Shown one piece after another: positions 1 through 8,433 of a stretch of DNA of 33,246 nucleotides. The stretch's first letter is position 1. The number at the start of each line of letters is the position of its first letter. The notes under the pieces are model-generated. The model searched no databases. It was given only the letters and a program-made list of their open reading frames with translations, and was not told the origin of the DNA. The stretch comes from Gammaproteobacteria bacterium (GTDB lineage Bacteria > Pseudomonadota > Gammaproteobacteria > Thiohalospirales > Thiohalospiraceae): assembly GCA_024277595.1 (NCBI GenBank), contig JAJRUV010000117.1, forward strand, positions 1-33,246, given 5' to 3'. Position numbers and translations under genes: made by a program.

Positions 1-162
1 GACACACAACTAAAAATCGCGCCATTCCGGCATGATTTTAGCCGGAATCCAGTAGCTTGAACTATAGATTCCGGCCAGGAGCATACTGGAATGACGGTAT
101 CCACAGTTTCTCTTTCTTTAATTTTGTCATGTTAGGCCTTAACCCGCGTTCAGGTTAGTTAC
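1..162. repeat. Partial copy of 198-bp inverted-end repeat, cut by the window edge
   Basis: This stretch is nearly identical to 7544-7696, apart from a ~10-base insertion near base 78 and a few substitutions. It contains the dyad ATTCCGGC (28-35) / GCCGGAAT and ends at 139-162 in the same terminal sequence as the complete copy (TTAACCCG, then CAGGTTAGTTAC). The left part of the element lies outside the window. No coding capacity is seen. It sits downstream of the DUF799 lipoprotein gene, whose stop is at 201, so it may lie in that operon's 3' region. Confidence 0.85.
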
Positions 163-200
163 GAAATATAAACGCCAGCTTGTGCACCCCGGCGGTTTTG

Positions 201-857
201 CTAGTCAGTTCTTGCAGACGACTGTTTGTACGGACCATCGAGCATTCCACTCGTTCGACTATTTATGGCCATATTATTTGCCTGCCTGGCCAAGCCAGGT
301 GTTGGATCTGCGATAGTGGAGGCTATCACTTGAGTAACAACCGCATTTAAGAGCGCTCCTGCAAGGCCACCACCCCCATCGCCAGATGATTGTTTGGCTC
401 GAGCAGTCGATTCCCAAAGAAGTTCACCCGTTTTGACACTGACCAGTTTAAGGCTGGCTTCAACTCGCGTTACCGAAGATAAAATTTGGAATTTTTGCCC
501 CCAATCCTCGATGGTGATATACAGTACCGCATCGGCTCCAATGTGTTCGCCAATTTTATCCAGAGGAATACCGTTCATCTCAGCGGGTGTCGGTAAACCG
601 TTTTCTTTAAGAAAATGGTCAATCACCGAAACCGGAAATACGTAATATCCTTTTTCTGCCAGTGGGCGTGAAAGTGTGGACAAATAGATGTAAGGCGCAT
701 TGGCTTCCAGAGAGTTATTGTTTGGCGGAATGATCATAATAGACCCTGGTTTGCTGTTCTCAAATGCAGAGTTGTCATGGGGAGTTGTTGCACACCCTGA
801 AGTGAAAACAACAATGAAGGGAAACAATAACAACCAGTGCCTGAACGAGAAGTTCAT
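201..857 (-). CDS. DUF799 (GNA1162-like) outer-membrane lipoprotein
   Basis: This is a 218-aa predicted lipoprotein. A short basic N-terminus and hydrophobic stretch lead to the lipobox FTSGC, with Cys22 as the lipidated residue. The body (SIMIIPPNNNS, then GADAVLYITIEDWGQ, and a strand on conversion of a signal 'TGELLWE') matches the DUF799/GNA1162 family, which has a TolB-N-like fold. The family is known as the third member of a conserved operon with a CsgG-like and a DUF4810 lipoprotein, as in Neisseria. Its ATG overlaps the DUF4810 stop by 4 nt (ATGA), so translation is probably coupled. The Gly-rich segment SGDGGGGLAGALLNAVV near residues 157-173 is typical of the family. The molecular function is not established; a role in an outer-membrane secretion or assembly complex is inferred from the CsgG-like partner. 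Confidence 0.88.
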   Translation of the reverse strand: MNFSFRHWLLLFPFIVVFTSGCATTPHDNSAFENSKPGSIMIIPPNNNSLEANAPYIYLSTLSRPLAEKGYYVFPVSVIDHFLKENGLPTPAEMNGIPLDKIGEHIGADAVLYITIEDWGQKFQILSSVTRVEASLKLVSVKTGELLWESTARAKQSSGDGGGGLAGALLNAVVTQVIASTIADPTPGLARQANNMAINSRTSGMLDGPYKQSSARTD

Positions 858-1216
858 CGATGATTTTCCTCGCTTTTTTTTGCGCGATTCAACATTCCAT
901 CAATAAAAATTTTTGATTCGGGGTACAAGGATTTTTCCTCCATAAAGGCGGCCTTGGATTGAGAGTTTTTCCCCTGAATCGCATATAAAAACCCCAAATG
1001 GGCATAGATGCCTGGCGCAGCTTTTTTACCCAGGCTCCCGGTTTTTTGAAGATCGACATTGAGTTTCTCAATTTGTGTTTGTGGATCAGCAGACCCCGGT
1101 TTCACATAGGCATCATGAATCAGTTGTTCATATTCGCCCCAATAGTACATCTCCTGGTTGGTGGTCGCGCATCCAGCGACCAGAAAAATACTCAATAAAG
1201 GGGCCTTTAACCTCAT
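854..1216 (-). CDS. DUF4810 lipoprotein
   Basis: This is a 120-aa small lipoprotein with signal peptide and lipobox LVAGC (Cys16), followed by ATTNQEMYYWGEYEQLIHDAY. The YYWGxYE motif and the TPR-like helical C-terminus (GIYAHLGFLYAIQGKNSQSKAAFMEEKSLYPES) are typical of DUF4810 proteins. They are found almost only between a CsgG-like gene and a DUF799 gene, exactly as here. It lies 7 bp after the CsgG-like gene and overlaps DUF799 by 4 nt. It probably acts as a periplasmic-side accessory of a CsgG-like channel; this is an inference from context, and no biochemical role is known to me. Confidence 0.87.
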   Translation of the reverse strand: MRLKAPLLSIFLVAGCATTNQEMYYWGEYEQLIHDAYVKPGSADPQTQIEKLNVDLQKTGSLGKKAAPGIYAHLGFLYAIQGKNSQSKAAFMEEKSLYPESKIFIDGMLNRAKKSEENHR

Positions 1217-1223
1217 TTTTGTT

Positions 1224-1913
1224 TTATTTCAGTTGAATGAGCCAAGCACCATTCTGGATGTCACGCACCATATTGTTGACCGATTCTTTGATAGCAAAAT
1301 TCAGAACCTTGCCGTTCAGGGTTGCGTCATATCCTGCGGTACCACCAAAACCAAGAACCTCCCGGTTACTCATGGCATATTCACCTGCACCCTGAGTGGA
1401 GTACACGATTTTAGATGTCAACACATCAACTACATTAAGTGAAACTTTTGCATAAGCCGTTTGATTTTTACCCGATCCGAATATCCCAAACAGCTGACGA
1501 TCGCCAGTTACTTTTCGGCCAAATTCAGTAACATCTCCTGTCACTGTGTAGCGAGCACCCTGGATGCTTTGTTTGGCACCGAGAAACGTTGCTTCCTGCT
1601 CGTTTTGCTGCAAGCTCTGGCGATCAACGATGTTAAAGCGGTTGGTTTGTTGCAAATGAGTTTTTAAAATGGTTTTAGCCTGGTTTCCCAGCCGGTCTGA
1701 ATTTGATGAAAACAGGCCTTGCATGTAACTGGAACGATTTTGGAAATTACCAACAACCATTGTCGCTCGCGGCCCACTGTAGGATGTTCCGTAAGATTCC
1801 ACTTTTTCTGAAGCGACTGTTCTATGGGATTCTGTTGCACATCCGGAAAAAGCAGCGAACACTCCTAGCGAGAGTACCAAACCAACCCTGCTCCTGACTT
1901 TTAATCCAAACAA
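1224..1913 (-). CDS. CsgG/HfaB-family lipoprotein, probable outer-membrane secretion or assembly factor
   Basis: This is a 229-aa lipoprotein, with lipobox AFSGC (Cys25) after a hydrophobic leader. The body shows CsgG-family features: a beta strand ATMVVGNFQNRS, KTILKTHLQQTNRFNIVDRQSL ('F.VVDR' motif), the segment GARYTVTGDVTEFGRKV and the strand YAKVSLNVVDVLTSKIVYSTQGAGEYA. It is first in the operon with DUF4810 and DUF799. The start is TTG; a GAGAGG Shine-Dalgarno lies 6 nt upstream and no better ATG or GTG precedes the signal peptide. A promoter is visible at 1952-1980. No curlin (CsgA/B) gene is nearby, so curli secretion is not implied. The DUF4810/DUF799 partners point to the separate Neisseria-type lipoprotein trio. 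Confidence 0.87.
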   Translation of the reverse strand: MFGLKVRSRVGLVLSLGVFAAFSGCATESHRTVASEKVESYGTSYSGPRATMVVGNFQNRSSYMQGLFSSNSDRLGNQAKTILKTHLQQTNRFNIVDRQSLQQNEQEATFLGAKQSIQGARYTVTGDVTEFGRKVTGDRQLFGIFGSGKNQTAYAKVSLNVVDVLTSKIVYSTQGAGEYAMSNREVLGFGGTAGYDATLNGKVLNFAIKESVNNMVRDIQNGAWLIQLK

Positions 1914-1951
1914 AATAACCTCTCTATAGTAATGCTAACGTTTCAATTGGC

Positions 1952-1980
1952 ATTATCGCTTGACTAAAAAACCGTGTCAA
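1952..1980 (-). promoter_or_regulatory. Sigma-70 promoter for the csgG-like lipoprotein operon
   Basis: Read on the minus strand, TTGACA (1980-1975) is followed by exactly 17 bp and then GATAAT (1957-1952). This is a perfect -35 box with a 5/6 -10 box. It lies about 40 bp upstream of the TTG start at 1913, leaving a leader of roughly 30 nt that includes the GAGAGG ribosome-binding site. Confidence 0.75.
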
Positions 1981-2257
1981 AACCAGAAAATTATTACTTG
2001 TTCAAAGAGCAAGCTCAAACCCGGTTTCCATACTGAACTGGAAAAACCACGGTGTTGGCCGTTTGACATCTGCTCTAAACTACTTGAGCCACTCGCTCAG
2101 CTTCTGAGCGCCCATGCAGGATGGCATGCATGGCTCCATCATTAGCTGGTGAACATCTTGTCCACTTGCTATCTCCCCGTTTAGACAGCAGCCGAAGCAG
2201 TATTCGTGAATTCTATGCGGGTTCAGGGGTTGTTTGAACAGGGTGCTGGTTTTCGCC
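1981..2257. other. Intergenic stretch with a short hairpin, no gene seen
   Basis: This is the space between the lipoprotein operon promoter and the end of the acyltransferase gene. It holds a 7-bp stem hairpin (CGCTCAG ctt CTGAGCG, 2094-2110) and a locally self-complementary ATGCAGGATGGCATGCAT segment (2115-2132). Neither is followed by a T run in the direction of the minus-strand genes. Open frames here have no recognisable protein features. Confidence 0.5.
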
Positions 2258-3169
2258 TTATCTGTAGAAATCAGTCTCGCCCTGTGGGCGGTTCCGGAAT
2301 CGCTTGTAACTCCATTGATACTGTTCCGGCAGGGTACGCACACACTGCTCCACACCTTGATTCAGACTGGTTGCGGATTTTGTTGGGTCAGAATCCAGGA
2401 TGCCCTCTGGAGCAGGCAAGAAGTGAATGTGGAAACCGTACCCGCGATGCAGGCGCTCGGCATAACAAAATATAACTTCGCTTCCAAATTTCTGAATTAG
2501 TCGTGGGAGCAATGTCATAGTATTTGCGGTAATGTCAAAAAAAGGCGCAAAGATACCCTGTCCTGCAGAGGGAACCTGATCGGGAAGGATGCAGACAATC
2601 TTGCCCTGAGCCAGCGTTTTGTATAGCGCACGTACGCCGCCGGTATCAGCAGGAACCAGCTGTGCCCCCATCCGTTCCCGGCCCCGGCGCACTGTGGCGT
2701 CCATCCCCTCCAGTCGGGGTGGACGATACATGGCAGTGATAGAATAGTTCAGTGAGCTGTACAATCCTACCATCTCCCATGCGCCGAGATGCGGGATTGC
2801 CAGAATGACACCTTTATCCCTTGCCAGCGCGTCATGCAGATGATGTTCCCCGCTCACCTGGTAAATCATTCGCTGAATACGTTGCTTCGGCCACAACCAT
2901 ATCGGTCCCATCTCGGTAGCGGTTTTCCCCGTTTCAATCAGGCTGCATCGGGCCAGTTTGTCGCGGGCTGAAGGTGACAGATCGGGATAACACTGCTCCA
3001 GGTTACGAAGTGTTATCCTCTTCGCCCGTGTCGGCAGTTTCCAAGCTAACCAGCCGGCAACAGCGCCGATTGTGTGATTCAGCGGCAAGGGTAGTAGTGC
3101 GAATAGCCGCAGTACTCCTTCCGCAAACAATGTGCGCATGGACTGTTTGATAATACCGGGTTTTGCCAT
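2258..3169 (-). CDS. LpxL/HtrB-family lysophospholipid/lipid A acyltransferase
   Basis: This 303-aa inner-membrane-associated acyltransferase has length and layout typical of the family. It has an N-terminal hydrophobic/amphipathic anchor (residues ~12-43), the catalytic HX4E motif as HLGAWE (His127, Glu132), the MYRPPR substrate segment (147-152) and the ILPDQVP..GIFAPFF block (194-211) conserved in LpxL, LpxM and LpxP. These enzymes transfer a secondary acyl chain from acyl-ACP onto Kdo2-lipid A; distant members acylate other lipids. HLGAWE instead of HFGNWE and [11 protein letters not shown] suggest a divergent member, so I do not assign lpxL. It is divergent from metH with 54 bp between the likely starts. 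Confidence 0.88.
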   Translation of the reverse strand: MAKPGIIKQSMRTLFAEGVLRLFALLPLPLNHTIGAVAGWLAWKLPTRAKRITLRNLEQCYPDLSPSARDKLARCSLIETGKTATEMGPIWLWPKQRIQRMIYQVSGEHHLHDALARDKGVILAIPHLGAWEMVGLYSSLNYSITAMYRPPRLEGMDATVRRGRERMGAQLVPADTGGVRALYKTLAQGKIVCILPDQVPSAGQGIFAPFFDITANTMTLLPRLIQKFGSEVIFCYAERLHRGYGFHIHFLPAPEGILDSDPTKSATSLNQGVEQCVRTLPEQYQWSYKRFRNRPQGETDFYR

Positions 3170-3187
3170 GCCGGAAGTTTATCCTGT

Positions 3188-3217
3188 TTGCCTGGTGAGG
3201 CATACCTGTACGATAAT
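3188..3217 (+). promoter_or_regulatory. Possible metH promoter giving a very short or absent leader
   Basis: TTGCCT (3188-3193), an 18-bp spacer and GATAAT (3212-3217) lie just ahead of the metH ATG at 3224. If used, transcription would begin within a base or two of the start codon. No good Shine-Dalgarno precedes that ATG. The match is moderate and rests on sequence alone. Confidence 0.3.
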
Positions 3218-3223
3218 CTTGCA

Positions 3224-6200
3224 ATGAAAAATATTACTGAACTGCTTAACCAGCGGATACTCATTCTGGACGGCGCCATGGGCACCATGATCCAGGGTTA
3301 CAGCCTGGATGAGACGGACTACCGCGGCGACCGTTTTGCCGATCATCCCGTGGAGGTCAAAGGCAACAACGATCTGCTGTCATTGACTCGTCCGGATATC
3401 ATCCGTGACATTCATACCGCCTACCTTGAAGCTGGCGCCGATATTGTCGAGACTAATACCTTCAATGCGACCTCCATCTCCATGGCGGATTACCAGATGG
3501 AGCTGCTGGCTGGCGAACTGAACCTTGCCGGGGCCAGAGTGGCGCGTGAAGCAGCGGATGCGGTAACGGCGCGGAACCCGCAACGGCCCCGTTTCGTGGC
3601 CGGTGTACTGGGACCGACCGGGCGCACCTGCTCCATCTCGCCGGATGTGAACAATCCCGGTTTCCGCAATGTTACCTTTGATGAACTGGTTGCCGCCTAC
3701 GACGAGGCCATCCGCGGTCTGGTGGAAGGGGGCGCTGACCTGCTGCTGGTGGAGACCGTCTTCGATACCCTCAATGCCAAGGCCGCTCTGTTTGCTATCG
3801 AACAGTACTTTGAACGGTATGGCACGACTCTGCCTGTCATGATCTCCGGCACCATCACTGATGCCAGCGGCCGCACCCTGTCTGGCCAGACCACGGAGGC
3901 GTTCTATAATTCCCTGCGTCATATCAAACCGCTCAGCATTGGTCTCAATTGTGCGCTGGGGGCAAACGAGTTACGTCAGTACGTGGAAGAGCTGTCCCGT
4001 GTCTCCGGGACTTTTGTCAGTGCACACCCCAATGCCGGTCTGCCCAATGAGTTTGGCGAATATGATGAAACGCCGGAGCAGATGGCGGCCGAGATCGGGC
4101 GTTGGGCTGAAGGTGGTTTTCTGAATATTGTTGGTGGTTGCTGTGGAACCACACCAGCGCATATCCAGGCAATTGCCGAGGCAGTGGGAAAATATTCTCC
4201 CCGTGCTCTGCCAACTATCGAAAATCAGTGCCGGCTGTCCGGCCTCGAACCGTTCAACATTGCTCCCGACAGTTTGTTTGTCAATGTGGGGGAGCGGGCC
4301 AATGTGACCGGTTCCGCCCGTTTCAAGCGCCTCATCCTAGAGGAACAGTATGATGAAGCGCTAGAGGTGTGCCGTGAGCAGGTGGAGAATGGCGCGCAGA
4401 TCATTGATATCAATATGGATGAGGCAATGCTCGACGGCGAAAAGGCGATGGTTACTTTTCTCAACCTGATTGCCTCAGAGCCGGATATTGCCAGGGTTCC
4501 GGTGATGGTGGACTCTTCCAAATGGAATATTATCGAGGCTGGCCTCAAGTGCATCCAGGGGAAGGGGATTGTCAACTCCATCTCGATGAAAGAGGGTGAG
4601 CAGTCCTTCATCAAGCATGCCAGAAAGCTGCGCAACTACGGCGCGGCGGTGGTAGTAATGGCCTTTGATAAGGAGGGGCAGGCAGATACCCGTGCACGGA
4701 AACTGGAGATCTGTACCAACTCCTACCAGATTCTGACCGAAGTGGTGGGTTTCCCGGCAGAAGATATTATTTTTGACCCCAACATTTTTGCCGTTGCGAC
4801 CGGTATCGAGGAGCACAACAACTATGCAGTGGATTTTATCGAAGCCACCCGGGAGATAAAACAGAGTCTGCCCTGTGCCCTGATTTCCGGTGGGGTGTCC
4901 AACGTCTCTTTCTCCTTCCGCGGCAATAACCCGGTGCGTGAGGCGATCCACTCGGTATTTCTATACCATGCCATCAAGGCCGGTATGGATATGGGTATCG
5001 TCAATGCTTCACAGCTTGCAGTCTATGATGATCTTCCCAGAGAGCTGCGAGAGCGGGTCGAGGACGTGGTACTCAACCGCCGTCCTGATGCGACAGAAAG
5101 GTTGCTGGAGATTGCTGAAAAATACCGGGGAGATGGCAGCGCCGCAGAAAAAAAAGAGGATCTGGCCTGGCGTGACTGGCCGGTGGAGAGGCGGCTCGAG
5201 CATGCGCTGGTCAAGGGGCTGGATCAGCATGTCGAGCAGGATACCGAAGAGGCGCGCCAGCAGTTTGACCGCCCCATCCACGTCATCGAAGGGCCACTTA
5301 TGCAGGGCATGAATATCGTGGGCGATCTGTTTGGCGAAGGCAAGATGTTTCTTCCCCAGGTGGTCAAGAGTGCGCGAGTGATGAAAAAAGCAGTAGCCTG
5401 GCTGATACCCCACATTGAGGCAGAAAAGGGAGGAGATACAAAGGCTGCCGCCAAGGTGCTGATGGCAACGGTGAAGGGCGATGTCCACGATATCGGCAAA
5501 AATATCGTCGGTGTAGTGTTGCAGTGCAACAACTTCGAGGTGATTGATCTGGGGGTGATGGTTCCGGCTGCGACCATCCTGCAGCAGGCACGGGAGCATG
5601 ATATCGATATCATCGGTCTTTCCGGCCTCATTACTCCGTCACTGGAAGAGATGGCGCACATAGCCAAAGAGATGCAGCGCGAGGGGTTTGATATTCCCCT
5701 GCTAATCGGTGGCGCTACTACCTCCAAGGCCCATACCGCAGTAAAAATAGATCCCGGCTATTCAGGTGCTGCGGTCTGGGTCAAGGATGCTTCGAGAGCG
5801 GTTGGAGTCGTGCAGAGTCTGATCTCTGATGAACTGAAAAGCGAGTTTGTCAGCAAGTTGAAAAAAGAGTACCAGCAGGTGCGCAAACAACACGCCAGCC
5901 GGCGTGCCCAGACCAAATGGCTTGCTCTTGAGCAGGCTCGCGCCAACAAGGAAAAAGTTGATTGGCAGCAGTATCAGCCCCCCGGCTCTGCGCAGGCCGG
6001 GGTGCAGGTGTTCAATGATTTCGACCTGGCAGAGATCGCACGGTACATCGACTGGACGCCGTTCTTCTATGCTTGGGAACTACGCGGTATTTATCCGAAG
6101 ATTCTGGAGAACGAAAAGCACGGTGAGGAGGCGCGCAAACTGTTTGCTGATGCCCAGGCGATGCTCAAACGGATTATTGATGACAAATGGCTGCGTGCCA

Positions 6201-6904
6201 GTGGCGTGGCGGCTGTATTTCCGGCCAACGCGGTAAATGATGATGTAGCGATCTATGCTGATGAGTCACGTCATCGGGTAGTTGCCACCTTCCATTTTCT
6301 GCGTCAGCAGCAGGAAAAACCACCGGGCCGCGCTAACCAGTGCCTGGCGGACTACATTGCGCCCCGTGACTCTGGCAAGGCGGACTATCTGGGATTATTT
6401 GCCGTTACCACCGGTCACGGAGTCGATGAAAAGGTGGCGGAGTTCGAGGCCAAACATGATGACTACAACGCCATTATGCTGAAAGCGCTTGCCGATCGCC
6501 TGGCGGAGGCATTTGCCGAACTGCTGCATAAAAAAATCCGCAAGGAGATCTGGGGGTATGCGGTGCAGGAGCAGTTGGACAACAACGCCCTTATCGAAGA
6601 GAAATACCAGGGAATTCGTCCTGCGCCGGGTTATCCCGCTTGTCCGGAGCATACTGAAAAAGGAATATTGTGGGAGCTGCTGGATGTGGAGAAAAACAGC
6701 GGCATTTCCCTTACCGAACACTTTGCAATGTGGCCTACTGCCGCAGTGAGCGGGTTCTGTTTTTCCCATCCACAAGCGAAATATTTTACCGTGGGGAAAA
6801 TCAACCGGGATCAGGTGGAAGATTATGCCCGGCGCAAAGGGATGAGTCTGGGGAAGGCTGAGCAGTGGCTGGCATCCAATCTGGGTTACAGTCCAGATGA
6901 TTGA
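3224..6904 (+). CDS. metH: Cobalamin-dependent methionine synthase MetH
   Basis: This cytosolic enzyme transfers the methyl group of 5-methyltetrahydrofolate to homocysteine through methylcobalamin. All four modules are present in 1226 aa, matching the usual ~1227. The homocysteine domain opens with [10 protein letters not shown] and has zinc ligands in GLNCALG and GGCCGTTP. The pterin-binding domain follows ([13 protein letters not shown], then MVDSSKW, then SISMKEG). The B12 domain has its cap and the DxHxxG motif DVHDIGKN (His755). The C-terminal SAM reactivation domain includes [12 protein letters not shown] and the end [19 protein letters not shown]. The frame is open back to a TTG at 3188, but family alignment (short N-terminus before [12 protein letters not shown]) favours the ATG at 3224. 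The 54-bp upstream gap leaves no room for a cobalamin riboswitch. It is monocistronic by context. Confidence 0.98.
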   Translation: MKNITELLNQRILILDGAMGTMIQGYSLDETDYRGDRFADHPVEVKGNNDLLSLTRPDIIRDIHTAYLEAGADIVETNTFNATSISMADYQMELLAGELNLAGARVAREAADAVTARNPQRPRFVAGVLGPTGRTCSISPDVNNPGFRNVTFDELVAAYDEAIRGLVEGGADLLLVETVFDTLNAKAALFAIEQYFERYGTTLPVMISGTITDASGRTLSGQTTEAFYNSLRHIKPLSIGLNCALGANELRQYVEELSRVSGTFVSAHPNAGLPNEFGEYDETPEQMAAEIGRWAEGGFLNIVGGCCGTTPAHIQAIAEAVGKYSPRALPTIENQCRLSGLEPFNIAPDSLFVNVGERANVTGSARFKRLILEEQYDEALEVCREQVENGAQIIDINMDEAMLDGEKAMVTFLNLIASEPDIARVPVMVDSSKWNIIEAGLKCIQGKGIVNSISMKEGEQSFIKHARKLRNYGAAVVVMAFDKEGQADTRARKLEICTNSYQILTEVVGFPAEDIIFDPNIFAVATGIEEHNNYAVDFIEATREIKQSLPCALISGGVSNVSFSFRGNNPVREAIHSVFLYHAIKAGMDMGIVNASQLAVYDDLPRELRERVEDVVLNRRPDATERLLEIAEKYRGDGSAAEKKEDLAWRDWPVERRLEHALVKGLDQHVEQDTEEARQQFDRPIHVIEGPLMQGMNIVGDLFGEGKMFLPQVVKSARVMKKAVAWLIPHIEAEKGGDTKAAAKVLMATVKGDVHDIGKNIVGVVLQCNNFEVIDLGVMVPAATILQQAREHDIDIIGLSGLITPSLEEMAHIAKEMQREGFDIPLLIGGATTSKAHTAVKIDPGYSGAAVWVKDASRAVGVVQSLISDELKSEFVSKLKKEYQQVRKQHASRRAQTKWLALEQARANKEKVDWQQYQPPGSAQAGVQVFNDFDLAEIARYIDWTPFFYAWELRGIYPKILENEKHGEEARKLFADAQAMLKRIIDDKWLRASGVAAVFPANAVNDDVAIYADESRHRVVATFHFLRQQQEKPPGRANQCLADYIAPRDSGKADYLGLFAVTTGHGVDEKVAEFEAKHDDYNAIMLKALADRLAEAFAELLHKKIRKEIWGYAVQEQLDNNALIEEKYQGIRPAPGYPACPEHTEKGILWELLDVEKNSGISLTEHFAMWPTAAVSGFCFSHPQAKYFTVGKINRDQVEDYARRKGMSLGKAEQWLASNLGYSPDD

Positions 6905-6958
6905 ACCAGGATTCCTTCGTAGAGACTGCTCCGGGTCTGGTTAAACCGCGGAATCCGG

Positions 6959-6987
6959 TTGACGTAAATCTTCGTGCCGCGTATTAT
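6959..6987 (+). promoter_or_regulatory. Sigma-70 promoter for the tRNA-Pro-Arg-His cluster
   Basis: TTGACG (6959-6964), a 17-bp spacer and TATTAT (6982-6987) lie 30 bp upstream of tRNA-Pro. The 5/6 matches at both boxes and ideal spacing make this a strong candidate. The three tRNAs that follow in the same direction have no comparable second promoter. Confidence 0.7.
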
Positions 6988-7017
6988 TCGTCGCCTTGTG
7001 TACAATTGCGCACAACT

Positions 7018-7094
7018 CGGGGTATAGCGCAGTCTGGTAGCGCGCCTGCTTTGGGAGCAGGATGTCGGGAGTTCGAATCTCTCTACCCCGACCA
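7018..7094 (+). tRNA. tRNA-Pro (anticodon TGG)
   Basis: This is a 77-nt cloverleaf with acceptor CGGGGTA pairing with TACCCCG, T-loop TTCGAAT and an encoded CCA end. The anticodon stem CCTGC/GCAGG encloses loop TTTGGGA, with anticodon TGG at 7052-7054. It is the first of three tRNA genes behind the promoter at 6959. Confidence 0.97.
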
Positions 7095-7103
7095 AATTTT
7101 GAT

Positions 7104-7124
7104 ATACTCAACCCTGTTGAGTAT
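7104..7124 (+). other. Hairpin between tRNA-Pro and tRNA-Arg
   Basis: A perfect 9-bp stem, ATACTCAAC / GTTGAGTAT with a 3-nt loop, starts 9 nt after the tRNA-Pro CCA end. There is no T tract, so it is more likely a processing or stability structure in the polycistronic tRNA transcript than a terminator. Confidence 0.5.
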
Positions 7125-7173
7125 CAGGTACGTCAAGGGAAGGCTTGTGATAGAATCCCGGCGTGGGAATTAT

Positions 7174-7250
7174 GCGCCCGTAGCTCATCTGGATAGAGCA
7201 TCGGCCTTCTAAGCCGAGGGTAGCAGGTTCGAGTCCTGCCGGGCGTGCCA
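7174..7250 (+). tRNA. tRNA-Arg (anticodon TCT)
   Basis: This is a 77-nt cloverleaf with acceptor GCGCCCG / CGGGCGT and encoded CCA. The anticodon stem TCGGC/GCCGA encloses loop CTTCTAA, giving anticodon TCT (7208-7210), which reads AGA/AGG codons. It is the middle member of the Pro-Arg-His cluster. Confidence 0.96.
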
Positions 7251-7283
7251 TATTGATGCCTGAGAGGGCGCTTTTTTACTATG

Positions 7284-7359
7284 GTGGGCGTAGCTCAGTT
7301 GGTAGAGCCCCGGATTGTGATTCCGGTCGTCGTGGGTTCAAGTCCCATCGTCCACCCCA
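7284..7359 (+). tRNA. tRNA-His (anticodon GTG)
   Basis: This is a 76-nt cloverleaf with acceptor GTGGGCG / CGTCCAC. The C73 discriminator faces a G at 7283 that would be the characteristic -1 guanosine of tRNA-His. The anticodon stem CCGGA/TCCGG encloses TTGTGAT with anticodon GTG. CCA is encoded. It is last in the cluster; no convincing terminator follows. Confidence 0.96.
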
Positions 7360-7498
7360 TTCTCTTTCCTCGCGTTAATCTGACGCACAAACCTTACCTC
7401 TGTTGCAGCGATAAATTGTTGGCTGTGGGGGTGGCGCGGCGTTAACTTTCTAATAAGAGACCAGTCGAGAAGTGAGGTACGGAGAAGATAACAATATG
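7360..7498. other. Intergenic, no feature recognised
   Basis: This is the space between tRNA-His and the left end of the 198-bp repeat. No open frame, terminator or integrase-type sequence is seen. Confidence 0.5.
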
Positions 7499-7696
7499 GT
7501 AATTAACCTGAATTCGGGTTAAGCAATATTTCATCTAAAAGCTGACACACAACTAAAAATCGCGCCATTCCGGCATGATTTTAGCCGGAATCCAGTAGCT
7601 TGAACTATAGATTCCGGCCACGGAATGACGGTATCCACAGTTTCTCTTGCTTTAATTTTGTCATGTTAGGCCTTAACCCGAGCTCAGGTTAATTAC
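7499..7696. repeat. Complete 198-bp non-coding repeat with 24-bp inverted ends
   Basis: The left end GTAATTAACCTGAATTCGGG(TTAA) at 7499-7522 is the inverted complement of the right end at 7673-7696, with 2 mismatches in 24. The interior carries the dyad ATTCCGGC / GCCGGAAT and a second ATTCCGGC..GGAAT. The portion from 7544 to 7696 recurs at 1-162. There is no ORF, so this resembles a MITE or dispersed intergenic repeat. Its right end overlaps the left terminus of the palindromic element at 7689. Confidence 0.8.
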
Positions 7697-7811
7697 TCAG
7701 CTCACCCCTGAAATCCGCCATTTCTGCGTCAAAAAATGGTCATTTACACATGTAAACTCCCGTTTTTCGCCTTGAACTGACGAATTTTTTAGGGGCAATC
7801 TGAGCAGTTAC
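7689..7811 (+). repeat. Palindromic MITE-like element, copy B
   Basis: This 123-bp unit has inverted termini (about 7689-7717 against 7783-7811; the right end reads CTGAGCAGTTAC). Its interior is nearly identical to 17472-17592 (CCGCCATTTCTGCGT, AAAAAATGGTCATTTAC, CGTTTTTCGCCTTGAA). The right arm has two extra T. The 17 bp after the right end, CGGCAATATTGACTATT (7812-7828), also follow copy C. A third terminus-like motif, CTGAGTAGTTAC, follows at 7831-7842. It is non-coding. Confidence 0.85.
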
Positions 7812-7856
7812 CGGCAATATTGACTATTCGCTGAGTAGTTACACAATATGTTTGTA

Positions 7857-7888
7857 TTTGCTCTCTCTTTTTCAAAAGAGGGAGCAAA
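7857..7888 (-). terminator. Hairpin downstream of the cytochrome c5 gene
   Basis: A 15-bp stem, TTTGCTCTCTCTTTT / AAAAGAGGGAGCAAA with a 2-nt loop and one G-T pair, lies 13 bp beyond the cytochrome c5 stop. It lacks a long T tract on the minus strand, so it may be a 3'-end stabiliser or a weak terminator rather than a canonical one. Confidence 0.5.
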
Positions 7889-7900
7889 TTCCAGGAAGTA

Positions 7901-8404
7901 TTATTGACTCTTTGACACCATATGCTCTATAGCATCTTTCAATTCATCATCGGAACAATTTCCACAGGTACCACGAGGAGGCATTGCGTTTTTCCCCTTG
8001 ATCGCGACTTCCAGCATAGTATCCATCCCGGTGGCAATCCGTGGCGCCCACGCTTCTTTATCGCCTACCTTGGGAGCCCCGGCTGCTCCGGTGGAGTGAC
8101 AGGCGCTACAGGAGGAGTTGAACACATCTTCTCCAGAGCGTGCAGGTGAAGCTGCTGTTGTCCCGAGTGTTGCAGGGGCGGCGGATTCAGCAGCTGCGGT
8201 TTCTGATTTGGCTGGTGCCGCCGCTGCAGGTTCAGCGGTTGCGGCAACAGAGCCAACCGGTTTGATCCTTTCCTGTACAGCTGCTTCACTTGTATCCACA
8301 TCTGGCCCACTTCCCAGGGTGGGTAGCACCATATAAGCTGTTATTGCCAGTACAATGCCTGCGCCTATCGCCAGCGATGTGGGGAATTTACTTTGGTTTG
8401 CCAT
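7901..8404 (-). CDS. Membrane-anchored cytochrome c5 family protein
   Basis: This is a 167-aa periplasmic electron-transfer protein. An N-terminal segment (residues 11-30) forms an uncleaved-looking membrane anchor, followed by a 50-residue Ala/Pro-rich linker and one c-type haem domain. The haem site is CSACH (Cys99, Cys102, His103), the likely distal ligand is Met141 in NAMPPRG, and Cys147/Cys150 in the CGNC motif form the disulfide typical of cytochrome c5. The ATG has a GGAG Shine-Dalgarno 8 nt upstream. It follows lemA by 29 bp on the same strand, so the two are probably co-transcribed. Cytochromes of this type pass electrons to terminal oxidases or reductases; the specific partner is not visible here. 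Confidence 0.93.
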   Translation of the reverse strand: MANQSKFPTSLAIGAGIVLAITAYMVLPTLGSGPDVDTSEAAVQERIKPVGSVAATAEPAAAAPAKSETAAAESAAPATLGTTAASPARSGEDVFNSSCSACHSTGAAGAPKVGDKEAWAPRIATGMDTMLEVAIKGKNAMPPRGTCGNCSDDELKDAIEHMVSKSQ

Positions 8405-8433
8405 CTATCAAGCTCCTTCGTTGCCAGGGTTGG

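Noticed and set aside
2080-2355. 91-codon minus-strand frame overlapping the end of the acyltransferase gene
   Set aside because: It overlaps a clear gene in another frame and has random composition.
3170-3223. Cobalamin riboswitch upstream of metH
   Set aside because: Only 54 bp separate the divergent starts, far too short for the ~200-nt aptamer, and no B12-box sequence is seen.
7360-7498. Integration (att) site at the tRNA-His 3' end
   Set aside because: I found no duplicated tRNA 3' segment further along the accessory region and no integrase gene.
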